Assembly: GCF_003966225.1 (NCBI RefSeq)
Contig: NZ_RXNU01000005.1
Location: 186,001-250,000 of the forward strand
Length of the DNA: 64,000 bases
From: Shewanella canadensis
Lineage (GTDB): Bacteria > Pseudomonadota > Gammaproteobacteria > Enterobacterales > Shewanellaceae
Direction of reading: 5' to 3'
The position numbers and the translations under genes are program-made. Shown here one piece after another: positions 45,235-54,965 of the stretch (position 1 is the stretch's first letter; every line of letters starts with the position of its first letter). The notes beneath the pieces were generated by a model. The model worked only from the letters and a program-made list of their open reading frames with translations. It searched no databases and was not told the DNA's origin.

Positions 45235-45939
45235 TTAACTACCAATGTTCAACGACTGATGGATCGCGGTCAGCGCAGCCAATGGGTCTGCGGCCTTAGT
45301 GATAGGTCGACCGATGACAAGATAATCTGATCCCGCCTCAATAGCCTGAGGTGGCGTCATGATCCTATGCTGATCGCCTTTGTCTGCTCCAACGGGGCGT
45401 ATACCCGGCGTCACTAATTTAAAACTCTCACCTAAGCTTGCTTTTAATTGCTGGGCTTCGTGAGCCGAACAAACAACGCCATCGAGACCAGCCTGTTGTG
45501 TGAGTCTTGCCAGACGTTGAACATGTTCGAAGGCTGGTACATCGATGCCGATAAGCTTAAGATCTTCATCGCTCATAGAGGTTAATACGGTGACCGCGAT
45601 GAGCAGAGGTGCGTCTTCACCGTAAGGAACGAGAGCCTTCTTTGCCGCTTCCATCATGGCCAAGCCACCGGTGGCATGCACATTGGTCATCCAAACACCT
45701 AACTCAGCCGCTGCTGTAACAGCCTTGGCCACTGTATTTGGAATATCATGGAATTTAAGGTCTAAGAACAGGTCGAAATCACGGTTATGTATATCTTTCA
45801 CAAGCTCTGGACCGAAGAGGGTAAACATCTCCTTGCCCACTTTTAAACGACACATTTGAGGGTCTAATCGATCGATCAATTGCAAAGCAGCATTTTTGTC
45901 ATCAAAATCCAGGGCGACCACGATAGGTTTATTGTTCAT
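45235..45939 (-). CDS. pyrF: Orotidine 5'-phosphate decarboxylase
   Basis: A 234-residue TIM-barrel enzyme that turns OMP into UMP, the last step of de novo pyrimidine synthesis. The active-site signature [14 protein letters not shown] holds the Asp-x-Lys-x-x-Asp set, and VTPGIRP and [10 protein letters not shown] bind phosphate. It follows lapA-lapB on the same strand, as in E. coli. Confidence 0.96.
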   Translation of the reverse strand: MNNKPIVVALDFDDKNAALQLIDRLDPQMCRLKVGKEMFTLFGPELVKDIHNRDFDLFLDLKFHDIPNTVAKAVTAAAELGVWMTNVHATGGLAMMEAAKKALVPYGEDAPLLIAVTVLTSMSDEDLKLIGIDVPAFEHVQRLARLTQQAGLDGVVCSAHEAQQLKASLGESFKLVTPGIRPVGADKGDQHRIMTPPQAIEAGSDYLVIGRPITKAADPLAALTAIHQSLNIGS

Positions 45940-46024
45940 TATTTCTCCAATTGCTTTGCATTCTACTGTTCATCTTCATTTGCGAGTCAAGGGTTCCCTT
46001 GTCTCATCGTTAAATGGAACGAGC

Positions 46025-47185
46025 CTATTCGCCGTCCAATCCCCGTATCCGTTTAATGCTGCCCCAACTTTTACAAGAGGGACAATGCCAATAGAGACTG
46101 TGGGAAGGAAAGCCACACTCACTACAGCGATAACCTGGTCTGAACTTAATCTGTTGCTGAACTAATTTCTCAAGCATGGTCAGGCTCTCTTTAGCCTGCC
46201 CATCTTCCGCCTGTTGCATCTGCATCTGCATTAAATGCTGAAAACTCTTCATCGTGGGGTGTCGGTACAGACCATCGAGTACTAATTTCTCGGCAGCCTG
46301 AGTCTCCCCCTGCTCTATCAGGTGCTGCGCCAAAGTGATCGCAACGCTGGCACCTGCGCCCTGTTGAAGTGCCTGCCTGAGAAAGTCACAGTAGCCCGTC
46401 GAATCATGACTCTCGTGATATGCCTGTCTGCAGGTCGCCAGCGCATCGGGGATCAACTCAACATCAGCTTCTAACAGCTTATAAAGCATATCTTTACACT
46501 TTATGAGTTCATCTTGATCGAGATATTTTTGGGCTAAGGTCAGGATTGCTCTACCGCATTGTGGGTCTTGCTTGATTGCAGCGTGTAATAATTTGAGTTG
46601 TCCGCCGCTGTCCGCTTCTTCATTGGCAAGCTCACAATAAAAATGTGCGGTATTGTGCTTTAAAACAAGTTGCCGCTTACGTTTTAGACTTTTTATGATG
46701 TTAATGGCTTTTTGCCACTCTTTTGTCACCTGATAGATATCGATCAAGTGGGTTTCAGCGGCTTCGCTGTGATCGTCTTGCTTAACCAAGTTTTGAAAAA
46801 TTTCCTCTGCTCGGTCATAAAAACCGGCTGCGAGGTAATCTTTGCCCAACTCCATCATAGCTATGTCGCGTTGTTCGGTAGCTAAGCTAGGGCGGGCAAT
46901 CAAATTTTGATGAATTCGAATTGAGCGGTCTACTTCGCCGCGCTTACGAAACAGTGAGCCCAAAGATAGATGTGTATCTATGGTGTCGTCATCTACATCG
47001 AGCATGGAGATAAATAGATCGACCGCTTTATCTGACTCGTTCGAAAGAAGGAAGTTAAGGCCGGTAAAGTAATCACGGCTCAACTTTTTGCGATCGCTAC
47101 TCTGTTTATGCCGCACACTGCGGCGTCCCATATACCAGCCATATCCGGCTGCAATGGGTAGTAACAGAAACAGGATCTCAAGCAT
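46025..47185 (-). CDS. lapB: LPS assembly protein LapB
   Basis: A 386-residue protein with an N-terminal membrane helix (about 1-15), a run of TPR repeats (about 40-330) and a C-terminal rubredoxin-type zinc site (CSECGF...CPSCKSWG). LapB works with FtsH to control LpxC stability and so the rate of LPS synthesis. It begins one base after the lapA stop, and pyrF follows. Confidence 0.95.
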   Translation of the reverse strand: MLEILFLLLPIAAGYGWYMGRRSVRHKQSSDRKKLSRDYFTGLNFLLSNESDKAVDLFISMLDVDDDTIDTHLSLGSLFRKRGEVDRSIRIHQNLIARPSLATEQRDIAMMELGKDYLAAGFYDRAEEIFQNLVKQDDHSEAAETHLIDIYQVTKEWQKAINIIKSLKRKRQLVLKHNTAHFYCELANEEADSGGQLKLLHAAIKQDPQCGRAILTLAQKYLDQDELIKCKDMLYKLLEADVELIPDALATCRQAYHESHDSTGYCDFLRQALQQGAGASVAITLAQHLIEQGETQAAEKLVLDGLYRHPTMKSFQHLMQMQMQQAEDGQAKESLTMLEKLVQQQIKFRPGYRCSECGFPSHSLYWHCPSCKSWGSIKRIRGLDGE

Positions 47186-47186
47186 A

Positions 47187-47489
47187 TTAGGCGTCTACTT
47201 CCTGAAGCAATGTTGAATCAGTCATTTTATTTTCAAGATTTAAATTCTTTTTGTTTGCTGTTCTTAGTGCCAATTTGAGTTTGGCAATATGATACATCGC
47301 AAAAATCCAACTTATGAGGAAACCCGCAAGAAAGACAACTGCAAGCACAATAGGCAGTCTAAACTCACCCTGAGCAACGAAATAACTTATCGTCACAACT
47401 TGTTCGTTGCGAGCACCAAAAATCAGTGCAAGAAAGAAAAACAGTGCAACTAACACTGTGATGATAAATGACTTCACGTGACTCTCCAC
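47187..47489 (-). CDS. lapA: LPS assembly protein LapA (DUF1049)
   Basis: A 100-residue protein with two membrane helices (about 6-26 and 43-65) and a cytoplasmic coiled tail (LALRTANKKNLNLENKM). It is the partner of LapB and is encoded one base upstream. Confidence 0.93.
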   Translation of the reverse strand: MESHVKSFIITVLVALFFFLALIFGARNEQVVTISYFVAQGEFRLPIVLAVVFLAGFLISWIFAMYHIAKLKLALRTANKKNLNLENKMTDSTLLQEVDA

Positions 47490-47560
47490 ACACCGAATGA
47501 TATCCCTTGATTATCTAAGAATTTCACTCAACTAGCTAGGGATTACTGAATTTTAGGCAT

Positions 47561-47590
47561 AAAAAAGCCTCCATTCGGAGGCTTTTAAAA
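47561..47590. terminator. Terminator after ihfB
   Basis: Stem aaaagcctcc / ggaggctttt with a four-base loop (47563-47586), followed by T on the minus strand; it separates ihfB from lapA. Confidence 0.9.
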
Positions 47591-47599
47591 CAATGTCAT

Positions 47600-47887
47600 T
47601 TAAGCATTAATTGCATCAACACGTTCGCGCAGTTCTTTGCCAGGCTTAAAGTGCGGAACATACTTACCATCCAAATCGACTGATGTTCCAGTCTTAGGAT
47701 TACGGCCAGTACGCGGCGCACGGAAGTGAAGAGAAAAACTACCAAAGCCACGGATCTCAATACGATCACCGCCTTCTAATGTTTGAGCCATCTGCTCTAA
47801 CATCTCTTTGATTGCACTTTCCACTTCTTTAGCCGACATCTGCGACTGCCTCGTGGCGAGTTTTTCGATCAGTTCGGATTTTGTCAT
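47600..47887 (-). CDS. ihfB: Integration host factor beta subunit
   Basis: A 95-residue DNA-bending protein. The start at 47887 ([16 protein letters not shown]) has agaggg upstream and gives the usual length; a longer frame would add 18 unrelated residues. The beta-arm tip [12 protein letters not shown] with its intercalating Pro is present. It pairs with IhfA, which is not in the window. It follows rpsA, as in other gammaproteobacteria. Confidence 0.96.
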   Translation of the reverse strand: MTKSELIEKLATRQSQMSAKEVESAIKEMLEQMAQTLEGGDRIEIRGFGSFSLHFRAPRTGRNPKTGTSVDLDGKYVPHFKPGKELRERVDAINA

Positions 47888-47958
47888 CCTATACCCTCTA
47901 TTATCAAGCCAAACACAGTCACCTAACAGGGGTGCAAGCACCCCAGAACTTCAGGCGA

Positions 47959-49626
47959 TTACTTGCGAGCCGCTTTGAACGCTTCAGCCATAGCACTGCT
48001 CATCACAGCGTCTTCTTGCTTGTTCAAGCTAGCCATTGCTTCTTTCTCTTCAGCTTCATCTTTCGCACGGATAGATAGGCTGATAGTACGGTTCTTACGG
48101 TCAACACCCATGAACTTAGATTCAACAGCGTCGCCTACAGAGTAAACTGTAGATGCATCTTCGATACGCTCGCGAGAGATATCAGCTACACGTAAGTAAC
48201 CTTCAACAGTCTCAGCTAGTTCAATAGTTACGCCTTTAGCGTCTACTGCAGTAACTGTACCGTTAACAACAGTACCCTTCTTCTTATCTGCAAGATAAGC
48301 ATTGAACGGATCGTCTTCAGTTTGCTTAACGCCTAAGCTAATGCGCTCACGCTCTGGGTCAACTGAAAGAACAACTGCGTTGATCTCGTCGCCTTTCTTG
48401 TATTCAGCAACAGCTTCTTCGCCAGTACCATTCCAAGAAATGTCAGATAGGTGAACTAGACCGTCGATGCCGCCGTCAAGACCGATAAAGATACCGAAGT
48501 CAGTGATTGACTTGATCTTACCAGAAACCTTGTCGCCTTTCTGGAAACGCTCTGCGAAGTCATCCCATGGGTTAACTTTACATTGCTTAAGACCTAGAGA
48601 AATACGACGACGCTCTTCGTCAATGTCTAGAACTAGAACTTCAACTTCATCACCTAAGTTAACAACTTTAGATGGGTGGATGTTCTTGTTAGTCCAATCC
48701 ATTTCAGAAACGTGAACAAGACCTTCAACGCCTTCTTCGATTTCAACGAAACAACCGTAGTCAGTTAGGTTAGTAACGCGACCAGTCAAACGTGTGTTTT
48801 CTGGGTAGCGCTTGCTGATTTCTAACCATGGATCTTCGCCAAGTTGCTTAAGACCTAGTGAAACACGAGTGCGCTCACGATCGTACTTAAGAACTTTAAC
48901 ATTGATTTCGTCACCAACGTTTACGATTTCAGATGGGTGCTTAACACGCTTCCACGCCATATCAGTGATATGTAGTAGACCGTCAACGCCACCTAGGTCT
49001 ACGAATGCACCGTAGTCAGTAAGGTTCTTAACGATACCCTTAACTGATTGACCTTCTTGTAGGTTCTCAAGAAGAGCATCACGCTCTGCACTGCTTTCAG
49101 ATTCGATAACAGCACGACGAGAAACAACAACGTTGTTGCGCTTCTGGTCTAACTTGATAACTTTAAATTCTAGATCTTTGTTTTCTAGGTGAGCTGTATC
49201 GCGAACTGGGCGAACGTCAACTAGAGAACCAGGTAGGAATGCACGGATACCGTTTAATTCAACAGTGAAACCGCCTTTAACCTTACCATTAATGACACCG
49301 ATTACAGTTTCAGCATCTTCGTACGCTTTTTCTAGAACGATCCAAGCTTCGTGACGCTTAGCTTTTTCGCGAGACAGTTGAGTCTCACCGAAGCCATCTT
49401 CAACAGCGTCAAGCGCTACGTGCACAGAATCACCAACAGAAATTTCAAGTTCGCCTGCGGCGTTCTTAAACTGCTCAGCTGGGATTGGGCTTTCTGACTT
49501 AAGGCCAGCGTCAACCAGTACCATACCGTTCTGGATAGATACAACTACACCAGTTACGATAGAACCAGGACGGAACTCAAGTTCATTAAGGGATTGTTCA
49601 AATAGATCAGCAAAAGATTCAGTCAT
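47959..49626 (-). CDS. rpsA: 30S ribosomal protein S1
   Basis: A 555-residue protein with six S1 RNA-binding domains. Domains 3-6 are clearest, each with a [10 protein letters not shown] or [10 protein letters not shown] type core and [14 protein letters not shown] strand. It brings mRNA to the 30S subunit. It lies between cmk and ihfB in the conserved order; E. coli S1 is 557 residues. Confidence 0.97.
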   Translation of the reverse strand: MTESFADLFEQSLNELEFRPGSIVTGVVVSIQNGMVLVDAGLKSESPIPAEQFKNAAGELEISVGDSVHVALDAVEDGFGETQLSREKAKRHEAWIVLEKAYEDAETVIGVINGKVKGGFTVELNGIRAFLPGSLVDVRPVRDTAHLENKDLEFKVIKLDQKRNNVVVSRRAVIESESSAERDALLENLQEGQSVKGIVKNLTDYGAFVDLGGVDGLLHITDMAWKRVKHPSEIVNVGDEINVKVLKYDRERTRVSLGLKQLGEDPWLEISKRYPENTRLTGRVTNLTDYGCFVEIEEGVEGLVHVSEMDWTNKNIHPSKVVNLGDEVEVLVLDIDEERRRISLGLKQCKVNPWDDFAERFQKGDKVSGKIKSITDFGIFIGLDGGIDGLVHLSDISWNGTGEEAVAEYKKGDEINAVVLSVDPERERISLGVKQTEDDPFNAYLADKKKGTVVNGTVTAVDAKGVTIELAETVEGYLRVADISRERIEDASTVYSVGDAVESKFMGVDRKNRTISLSIRAKDEAEEKEAMASLNKQEDAVMSSAMAEAFKAARK

Positions 49627-49728
49627 GTTTTAGTTACTTTCTTTAATAAACCACGGCTCATCCTGGACGTGGAGTCAGTATAATAATCCGCATCATCCAT
49701 GTTGCGAATAATAAAGTGTCAGCCGAAA

Positions 49729-50421
49729 TTAGCTCACACTTGGTAATTTAGTTTGTATGTGCGTCAACGCAATATCGAGCACTTCATCAATCCCGATTCC
49801 AGACGTGTCGATGATTAAAGCATCCTCGGCAGGAACCAAAGGAGCAACACTGCGATTGGTATCGCGGTCGTCACGTTCTATTATCTCGGACAAAAGACGG
49901 TCGATATTAACATCGAAGCCCTTGTCCTGCAACTGATTATAGCGTCTTTGCGCCCTTTCTTCCGCAGATGCGGTTAAATAAATTTTAGCAGGGGTATTGG
50001 GGAAAACAACTGTTCCCATGTCACGACCATCGGCAATTAAACCCGGTGCTTCATTGAATGCACGTTGACGGCGCAACAAGGCTTCCCTTACGCGTGGATA
50101 AGCCGCCACTTTAGACGCGGCATTTGAACACTCTTGACTGCGAATATCGATTGAAACATCCTCGCCTTCAAGTACAACCTTAATGCCGTGTAACCCGTTA
50201 CCGGTAATAAACTGCACATCCAGATGCGCGGCCAACAAACTCAGCGAGTCCTCGTTATCCAGCTCAACATTGTGATGGAGCGCTGCTAAGGCTAATACTC
50301 GGTAAATTGCGCCGCTGTCCAGTAATTTCCAGCCTAAACGTTCGGCTAATAACTGGCTGATGGTACCTTTTCCCGCGCCGCTTGGACCGTCAATAGTGAC
50401 AACAGGAGTCCGTTCAGACAT
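49729..50421 (-). CDS. cmk: Cytidylate kinase
   Basis: A 230-residue kinase that phosphorylates CMP and dCMP. The P-loop is [12 protein letters not shown], and the CMP-binding part holds [10 protein letters not shown]. The start at 50421 ([10 protein letters not shown]) has ggag about eight bases upstream and fits the family; ten extra residues upstream are unlikely. It precedes rpsA. Confidence 0.95.
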   Translation of the reverse strand: MSERTPVVTIDGPSGAGKGTISQLLAERLGWKLLDSGAIYRVLALAALHHNVELDNEDSLSLLAAHLDVQFITGNGLHGIKVVLEGEDVSIDIRSQECSNAASKVAAYPRVREALLRRQRAFNEAPGLIADGRDMGTVVFPNTPAKIYLTASAEERAQRRYNQLQDKGFDVNIDRLLSEIIERDDRDTNRSVAPLVPAEDALIIDTSGIGIDEVLDIALTHIQTKLPSVS

Positions 50422-50709
50422 ATATTTCTCCACAGTAAAATCCATTTTCATAAGATTTTTAATGGGTTAGTCATATGACATCTTTGAAAAATGAGATAGG
50501 TCAAAATGATTTCACCGAAAAATGAGCGCGCGTATTATAAACCAACTAGATGAAGAAAGCGGTATAAATTTCTAACTTAAAATTTGTAATAAAAAGTATC
50601 AAACCCACATTTTCGGATCGATATCGATACCGCCAATCGCCTCCAGACTTGATCAATTGTCTTTCCAGAAGCGACCGGGGATATTAACTCTTTAATAACA
50701 TTGCTGAAG

Positions 50710-51990
50710 CTACTGCGCTAATGCAGCAAACTGATTGAAGTAATCAGGGAAGGTTTTAGATGTACAATCTGGATCGTTAATCGTGATCCCACAGTCAGCA
50801 AAGGCTAACATAGAGAAACACATCGCCATTCGATGATCATTATAGGTATCTATATCTGCCGTGTGTGGCTTAGTTGGGGGAGTAATACTGATATAATCGT
50901 CTCCCTCGTCGACAATCGCACCGACTTTACGAAGTTCGGTTGCCATAGCGGCGAGTCTGTCAGTCTCTTTTATGCGCCAATTATAGATATTACGAATATG
51001 GGTAGTGCCAGTTGCAAACAGGGCAGCCGTTGCAATAGTCATTGCCGCATCGGGAATATGGTTCATATCGAGATCGACAGCCTTGAGCGTCGAACCCCGT
51101 GAAATGATGTAGTCATCCCCCCACTCGATATCGGCGCCCATCTTTTCTAAGACATCGGCAAACTTCACATCGCCTTGAATACTCATGCGCCCAACTCCGG
51201 TGACTTTTACTTCACCACCTTTAATCGCGCCAGCCGCTAAGAAGTAGGAGGCCGATGAAGCATCCCCTTCTACCAAGACCTTACCCGGTGAGACGTAGAC
51301 TTGTCCGGCTTTTATCTCAAAACGTTCATAACTGTGGTTAACCACTTGCACACCAAACTGAGCCATCAAAGCGATGGTGATGTCGATATAGGGCTTAGAG
51401 ACCAGCTCCCCTTTTATCTTGATATTAACGTCGCCGGTCGCCAATGGCGCAACCATAAGCAATGCGGTTAAAAATTGGCTGGAAAGGTCACCTGCGATCT
51501 CAACTTCACCCGCTTCGAGTCCGGTTGCATTAATGGTTAAAGGCGGGAAGCCATCATTCTTAAGGTAAGTAACATTGGCTCCAAGCTGTCTCAACGCATC
51601 GACGAGATCACCAATGGGCCGCTCTTCCATTCTAGGCTCACCCGTTAAGGTAAACTCGCCGTGTCCCAGCGTTAACGCTGCACATAAGGGACGCATTGCC
51701 GTGCCTGCATTACCAAGAAAAAGGGTTTGGGCTTGCTCACTATTAAGTGGCGCTCCCATTCCCTCAAGCTCACAAACGGTATTGTTATTAGATAGACGAT
51801 AATTTACGCCAAGCTGTTTCAACGACGCCAACATATAACGGATATCATCGGAGTCGAGTAAATTTGTCAGTGTCGTGGTGCCTTTCGCAAGTGTAGCAAG
51901 CAAAAGCGCGCGGTTAGAGATACTTTTCGATCCAGGGATATTGATGGTCCCCTGAACCTTGTTGATTGGCTCAAGACGTAGCTGCTTCAT
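50710..51990 (-). CDS. aroA: 3-phosphoshikimate 1-carboxyvinyltransferase (EPSP synthase)
   Basis: A 426-residue enzyme of the shikimate pathway joining shikimate-3-phosphate and [17 protein letters not shown] [19 protein letters not shown] lies at the start, then [13 protein letters not shown] (with the Gly/Pro positions that give glyphosate sensitivity in class I enzymes), [20 protein letters not shown] and [12 protein letters not shown] 258-base gap separates it from cmk. Confidence 0.96.
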   Translation of the reverse strand: MKQLRLEPINKVQGTINIPGSKSISNRALLLATLAKGTTTLTNLLDSDDIRYMLASLKQLGVNYRLSNNNTVCELEGMGAPLNSEQAQTLFLGNAGTAMRPLCAALTLGHGEFTLTGEPRMEERPIGDLVDALRQLGANVTYLKNDGFPPLTINATGLEAGEVEIAGDLSSQFLTALLMVAPLATGDVNIKIKGELVSKPYIDITIALMAQFGVQVVNHSYERFEIKAGQVYVSPGKVLVEGDASSASYFLAAGAIKGGEVKVTGVGRMSIQGDVKFADVLEKMGADIEWGDDYIISRGSTLKAVDLDMNHIPDAAMTIATAALFATGTTHIRNIYNWRIKETDRLAAMATELRKVGAIVDEGDDYISITPPTKPHTADIDTYNDHRMAMCFSMLAFADCGITINDPDCTSKTFPDYFNQFAALAQ

Positions 51991-52164
51991 TAAAATACTT
52001 CTTTATTATCGCGGGACAAACAACCCACAGGTTAGCAATAGATGTTCATGTCAACCGAACAGTGCAAACGGCACTAACAACCACCACGACAAAATGGTTA
52101 TCCGACTGACTGGTGTTTGAACTTCGTACGTATAAAGTTACCGATTGCTCGCGTTAGATTCAAG

Positions 52165-52236
52165 TAGTAAGTGCAACACTTACTATGCTTTCTGAGGTTT
52201 TAACCCTTTTTTACGCTTTAAGGGCGAAAATCCTCA
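52165..52236 (+). promoter_or_regulatory. Two consecutive hairpins upstream of the aminotransferase
   Basis: First hairpin: tagtaagtg-caa-cacttacta (52165-52185), nine perfect pairs. Second: tgagg-tttt-aa-ccctt pairing with aaggg-cg-aaaa-t-cctca (52193-52236). They lie 200-270 bases before the ATG at 52439 and could form a leader that acts in regulation or ends an upstream transcript. No T tract is present after them. The rest of the 448-base gap 51991-52438 has no gene. Confidence 0.4.
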
Positions 52237-52438
52237 TTTAACTTGGCAATATTCCTCCTCGTTGGACAGTTTTATTGAAGTCAACCAAATGCAAACTCGA
52301 CCACTGGAATAATTTAATGCCATATCAGGGCTCGAGTTAATTATCATGATTAGCTATTACAAACTGCCTTATTTACGTTACCCTAAAGTCAATTAGAAAA
52401 GGCAGACTTGCCTACAAATATATAAAGGTGATTGAGCT

Positions 52439-53644
52439 ATGTTCGATAAACTAACCCCTATGCCTTCTGACCCTATCTTAGGACTTATGACTAAGTATCG
52501 TGAAGATACACACACCAACAAGGTCGACCTTGGGGTCGGTGTTTATAAAGATGAAACGGGTCATACCCCTATTTTGACTTGTGTTAAAAAGGCAGAGCAA
52601 CATCGAATAGACACCGAGGAAACAAAAGTTTACATCGGACCTACCGGTTCTGCTCGTTTCAACCAACTTCTTGGCGAGCTTGCTTTTGGCATAGGTAATC
52701 CCGCGATTTTGGCTAACCGTGTTCGTACCGTTTCGACTCCCGGTGGAACAGGTGCCCTTCGTGTTGCAGCAGATTTCATCAAACGAGCCAGCTCGGTGAC
52801 GAAAAGTGGCGAAGCGGTGATTTGGGTCAGCGACCCAACCTGGGCTAATCATACCGGTCTGTTTGAAGCGGCGGGTATTACCGTTAAAACCTACCCTTAC
52901 TACGACTATGATACAAAATCCCTTAAATTTAATGAGATGAAAGCCGCGCTCGCAAACGTTGGACCCGACGATGTGGTGCTTTTACATGCTTGCTGTCATA
53001 ACCCAAGTGGCATGGATCTGAACCAGAGCCAATGGGACGAAATCATCGAATTGACAAAAGCACAGGGCTTCACCCCACTAATCGATATGGCTTATCAGGG
53101 ATTTGGCGATGGCGTGGATGAAGATGCCTATGGTGTTAGAAAGATGGCCGGCGCCGTCGATAACATGATCTTATGTAGCTCTTGCTCTAAGAACTTCGGC
53201 CTATATAGGGAACGTATCGGGGCCTGCTCCATCGTAGGTAAAGATGCATCATCGGCTAATGTCGCCTTTTCGGTTTTACTGTACGTTGTACGTTGCATCT
53301 ACTCTATGCCGCCAGCTCATGGCGCTGCCATTGTTGAAACTGTTCTGGGCTCTGATGAGCTTAAGCAAGAGTGGTTAGCCGAGCTTAAAATCATGCGCGA
53401 CCGCATTAACGGCAATCGCTCAATGTTGGTAGAAAAGTTGAAAGAAAAGGGTGTTACGCGTAATTTTGACTTTATCGCCGAGCAGAAAGGAATGTTCTCC
53501 TTCCTTGGTATCAATCCAAAGCAGGTTGAACAGCTCCAACGAGAGCACAGTATCTATATGGTAGATTCAAGCAGAATAAGTATTGCAGGTATCGGACATG
53601 GAAATGTAGATTACTTAGCGGAGTCTATTGCGAAGGTAATATAA
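52439..53644 (+). CDS. Aspartate/aromatic amino acid aminotransferase (class I)
   Basis: A 401-residue PLP enzyme of the AspC/TyrB group. Motifs are DLGVGVYKDETGHTPIL, STPGGTGALRVAADF, HACCHNPSGMD, DMAYQGFGDG and the PLP Lys in CSSCSKNFGLYRERIGAC. It swaps amino groups between aspartate or aromatic amino acids and 2-oxoglutarate. Lying between aroA and serC, an aromatic role is plausible, but AspC and TyrB cannot be separated by eye. aggtga lies eight bases before the ATG. Confidence 0.9.
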   Translation: MFDKLTPMPSDPILGLMTKYREDTHTNKVDLGVGVYKDETGHTPILTCVKKAEQHRIDTEETKVYIGPTGSARFNQLLGELAFGIGNPAILANRVRTVSTPGGTGALRVAADFIKRASSVTKSGEAVIWVSDPTWANHTGLFEAAGITVKTYPYYDYDTKSLKFNEMKAALANVGPDDVVLLHACCHNPSGMDLNQSQWDEIIELTKAQGFTPLIDMAYQGFGDGVDEDAYGVRKMAGAVDNMILCSSCSKNFGLYRERIGACSIVGKDASSANVAFSVLLYVVRCIYSMPPAHGAAIVETVLGSDELKQEWLAELKIMRDRINGNRSMLVEKLKEKGVTRNFDFIAEQKGMFSFLGINPKQVEQLQREHSIYMVDSSRISIAGIGHGNVDYLAESIAKVI

Positions 53645-53654
53645 CTGAGGTTCG

Positions 53655-53682
53655 AGCTCCTAGAACCTAGGTTCTAGGAGCT
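53655..53682. terminator. 28-bp perfect palindrome, bidirectional terminator
   Basis: agctcctagaacct and its exact complement aggttctaggagct meet directly with no loop base left over. It lies between the convergent aminotransferase and serC stops. Short T and A runs flank it, so it likely ends both transcripts. Confidence 0.8.
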
Positions 53683-53692
53683 TTCTTCGCAA

Positions 53693-54787
53693 TTAAGCCT
53701 GGTATTTATCAGCAAAGCCCTTCATAAACTCGACCAGCTTCTCTACCCCTTCGATAGGCATGGCATTATAGATACTCGCACGCATACCACCAACGCTTCG
53801 GTGCCCTTTTAGTGCCACTAAGCCAGCTCTACTCGCTTCGGCCAGAAAGTCGGCGTTATTATCTTCATTCTCCAGATAAAATATCACATTCATCAAGGAG
53901 CGATTCTGCGCTGAAACGGTATTGTTATAAAAATCGGAGCCATCGATAAAATCATAGAGAAGCTCAGCTTTTTTGGCATTTGTCTTTGCCATTGCAGCAA
54001 CGCCACCACTGACTTTTAACCATTTAAACACTTCGGCAGCTAAGTACCACGCAAATGTCGGTGGCGTGTTATACATAGAGCCATGCTTAACGGCTAATCG
54101 ATAATCCATGATGGATGATTGCGGCAGGCTCGGCATTTTCAGCATGTCATCACGCACGATAACGATGCTTAAACCCGATGGCCCAATATTTTTCTGAGCG
54201 CCGGCATAGATCAGACCAAACTTACTGACATCGATTTCACGTGACATGATATTGGATGACATATCGGCCACAATGGGCCAAGGACAGTTTATCTCTTCAA
54301 CAATTTCGATACCATCAACCGTCTCATTAGGACAGTAATGCAGGTAGCGGTAATCCGTTGCTTTACCCGCTAGTTCAGGAATGCTGACGGCGCTGATACC
54401 ATTATCATTAACGAGCAGATCTAAGGTGTCAATTTGTGCATCACTTGTGAGTTTGATAGCTTCATCTACTGCAGATCTTGACCAACTTCCAGAGACAAGA
54501 TAGAGCGCTTTTCCATTCTCGCCGAGAAAATTATTCACAACAGCTGAAAACTGCCCCCGACCGCCTCCATGCATAAACAACACATGATAATTTTCTGGAA
54601 TTGACATCAATTCACGTAAATCGGTCTCGGCTTGATCGGTTAAGGCAATAAATTCTTTACTGCGATGGCTTATCTCCATGACCGATGTGCCCAGCCCGTT
54701 CCAGTCGAGCAGCTCACCCTGAGCTTTCTTCATTACGGCTTGGGGTAACATGGCGGGACCTGCACAGAAATTATATGTCGTGCTCAC
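53693..54787 (-). CDS. serC: Phosphoserine aminotransferase
   Basis: A 364-residue PLP enzyme of serine and PLP synthesis. It opens [18 protein letters not shown]; the PLP Lys lies in [10 protein letters not shown]. In E. coli serC is followed by aroA; here the two are separated by the aminotransferase gene on the opposite strand. Confidence 0.96.
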   Translation of the reverse strand: MSTTYNFCAGPAMLPQAVMKKAQGELLDWNGLGTSVMEISHRSKEFIALTDQAETDLRELMSIPENYHVLFMHGGGRGQFSAVVNNFLGENGKALYLVSGSWSRSAVDEAIKLTSDAQIDTLDLLVNDNGISAVSIPELAGKATDYRYLHYCPNETVDGIEIVEEINCPWPIVADMSSNIMSREIDVSKFGLIYAGAQKNIGPSGLSIVIVRDDMLKMPSLPQSSIMDYRLAVKHGSMYNTPPTFAWYLAAEVFKWLKVSGGVAAMAKTNAKKAELLYDFIDGSDFYNNTVSAQNRSLMNVIFYLENEDNNADFLAEASRAGLVALKGHRSVGGMRASIYNAMPIEGVEKLVEFMKGFADKYQA

Positions 54788-54904
54788 TCTTCTCTCCTTT
54801 GCCTTTCTTAATGCTATTGGCCACTTTTATGTAGCCATCCATATTGTCATAGGAAAAGACAAGTTACCTAGACTATTTTCAAATAACTCAATCTTTTGTA
54901 AAGA

Positions 54905-54939
54905 ATAAAACAAAACGGGCGTCCAATTGGACGCCCGTT
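54905..54939 (-). terminator. Terminator after gyrA
   Basis: A 26-base perfect palindrome (54914-54939, arms aacgggcgtccaa) is followed on the minus strand by ttttgtttta. It lies 27 bases past the gyrA stop. Confidence 0.92.
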
Positions 54940-54965
54940 AATCATATTCGCTAATACATTAGCAA

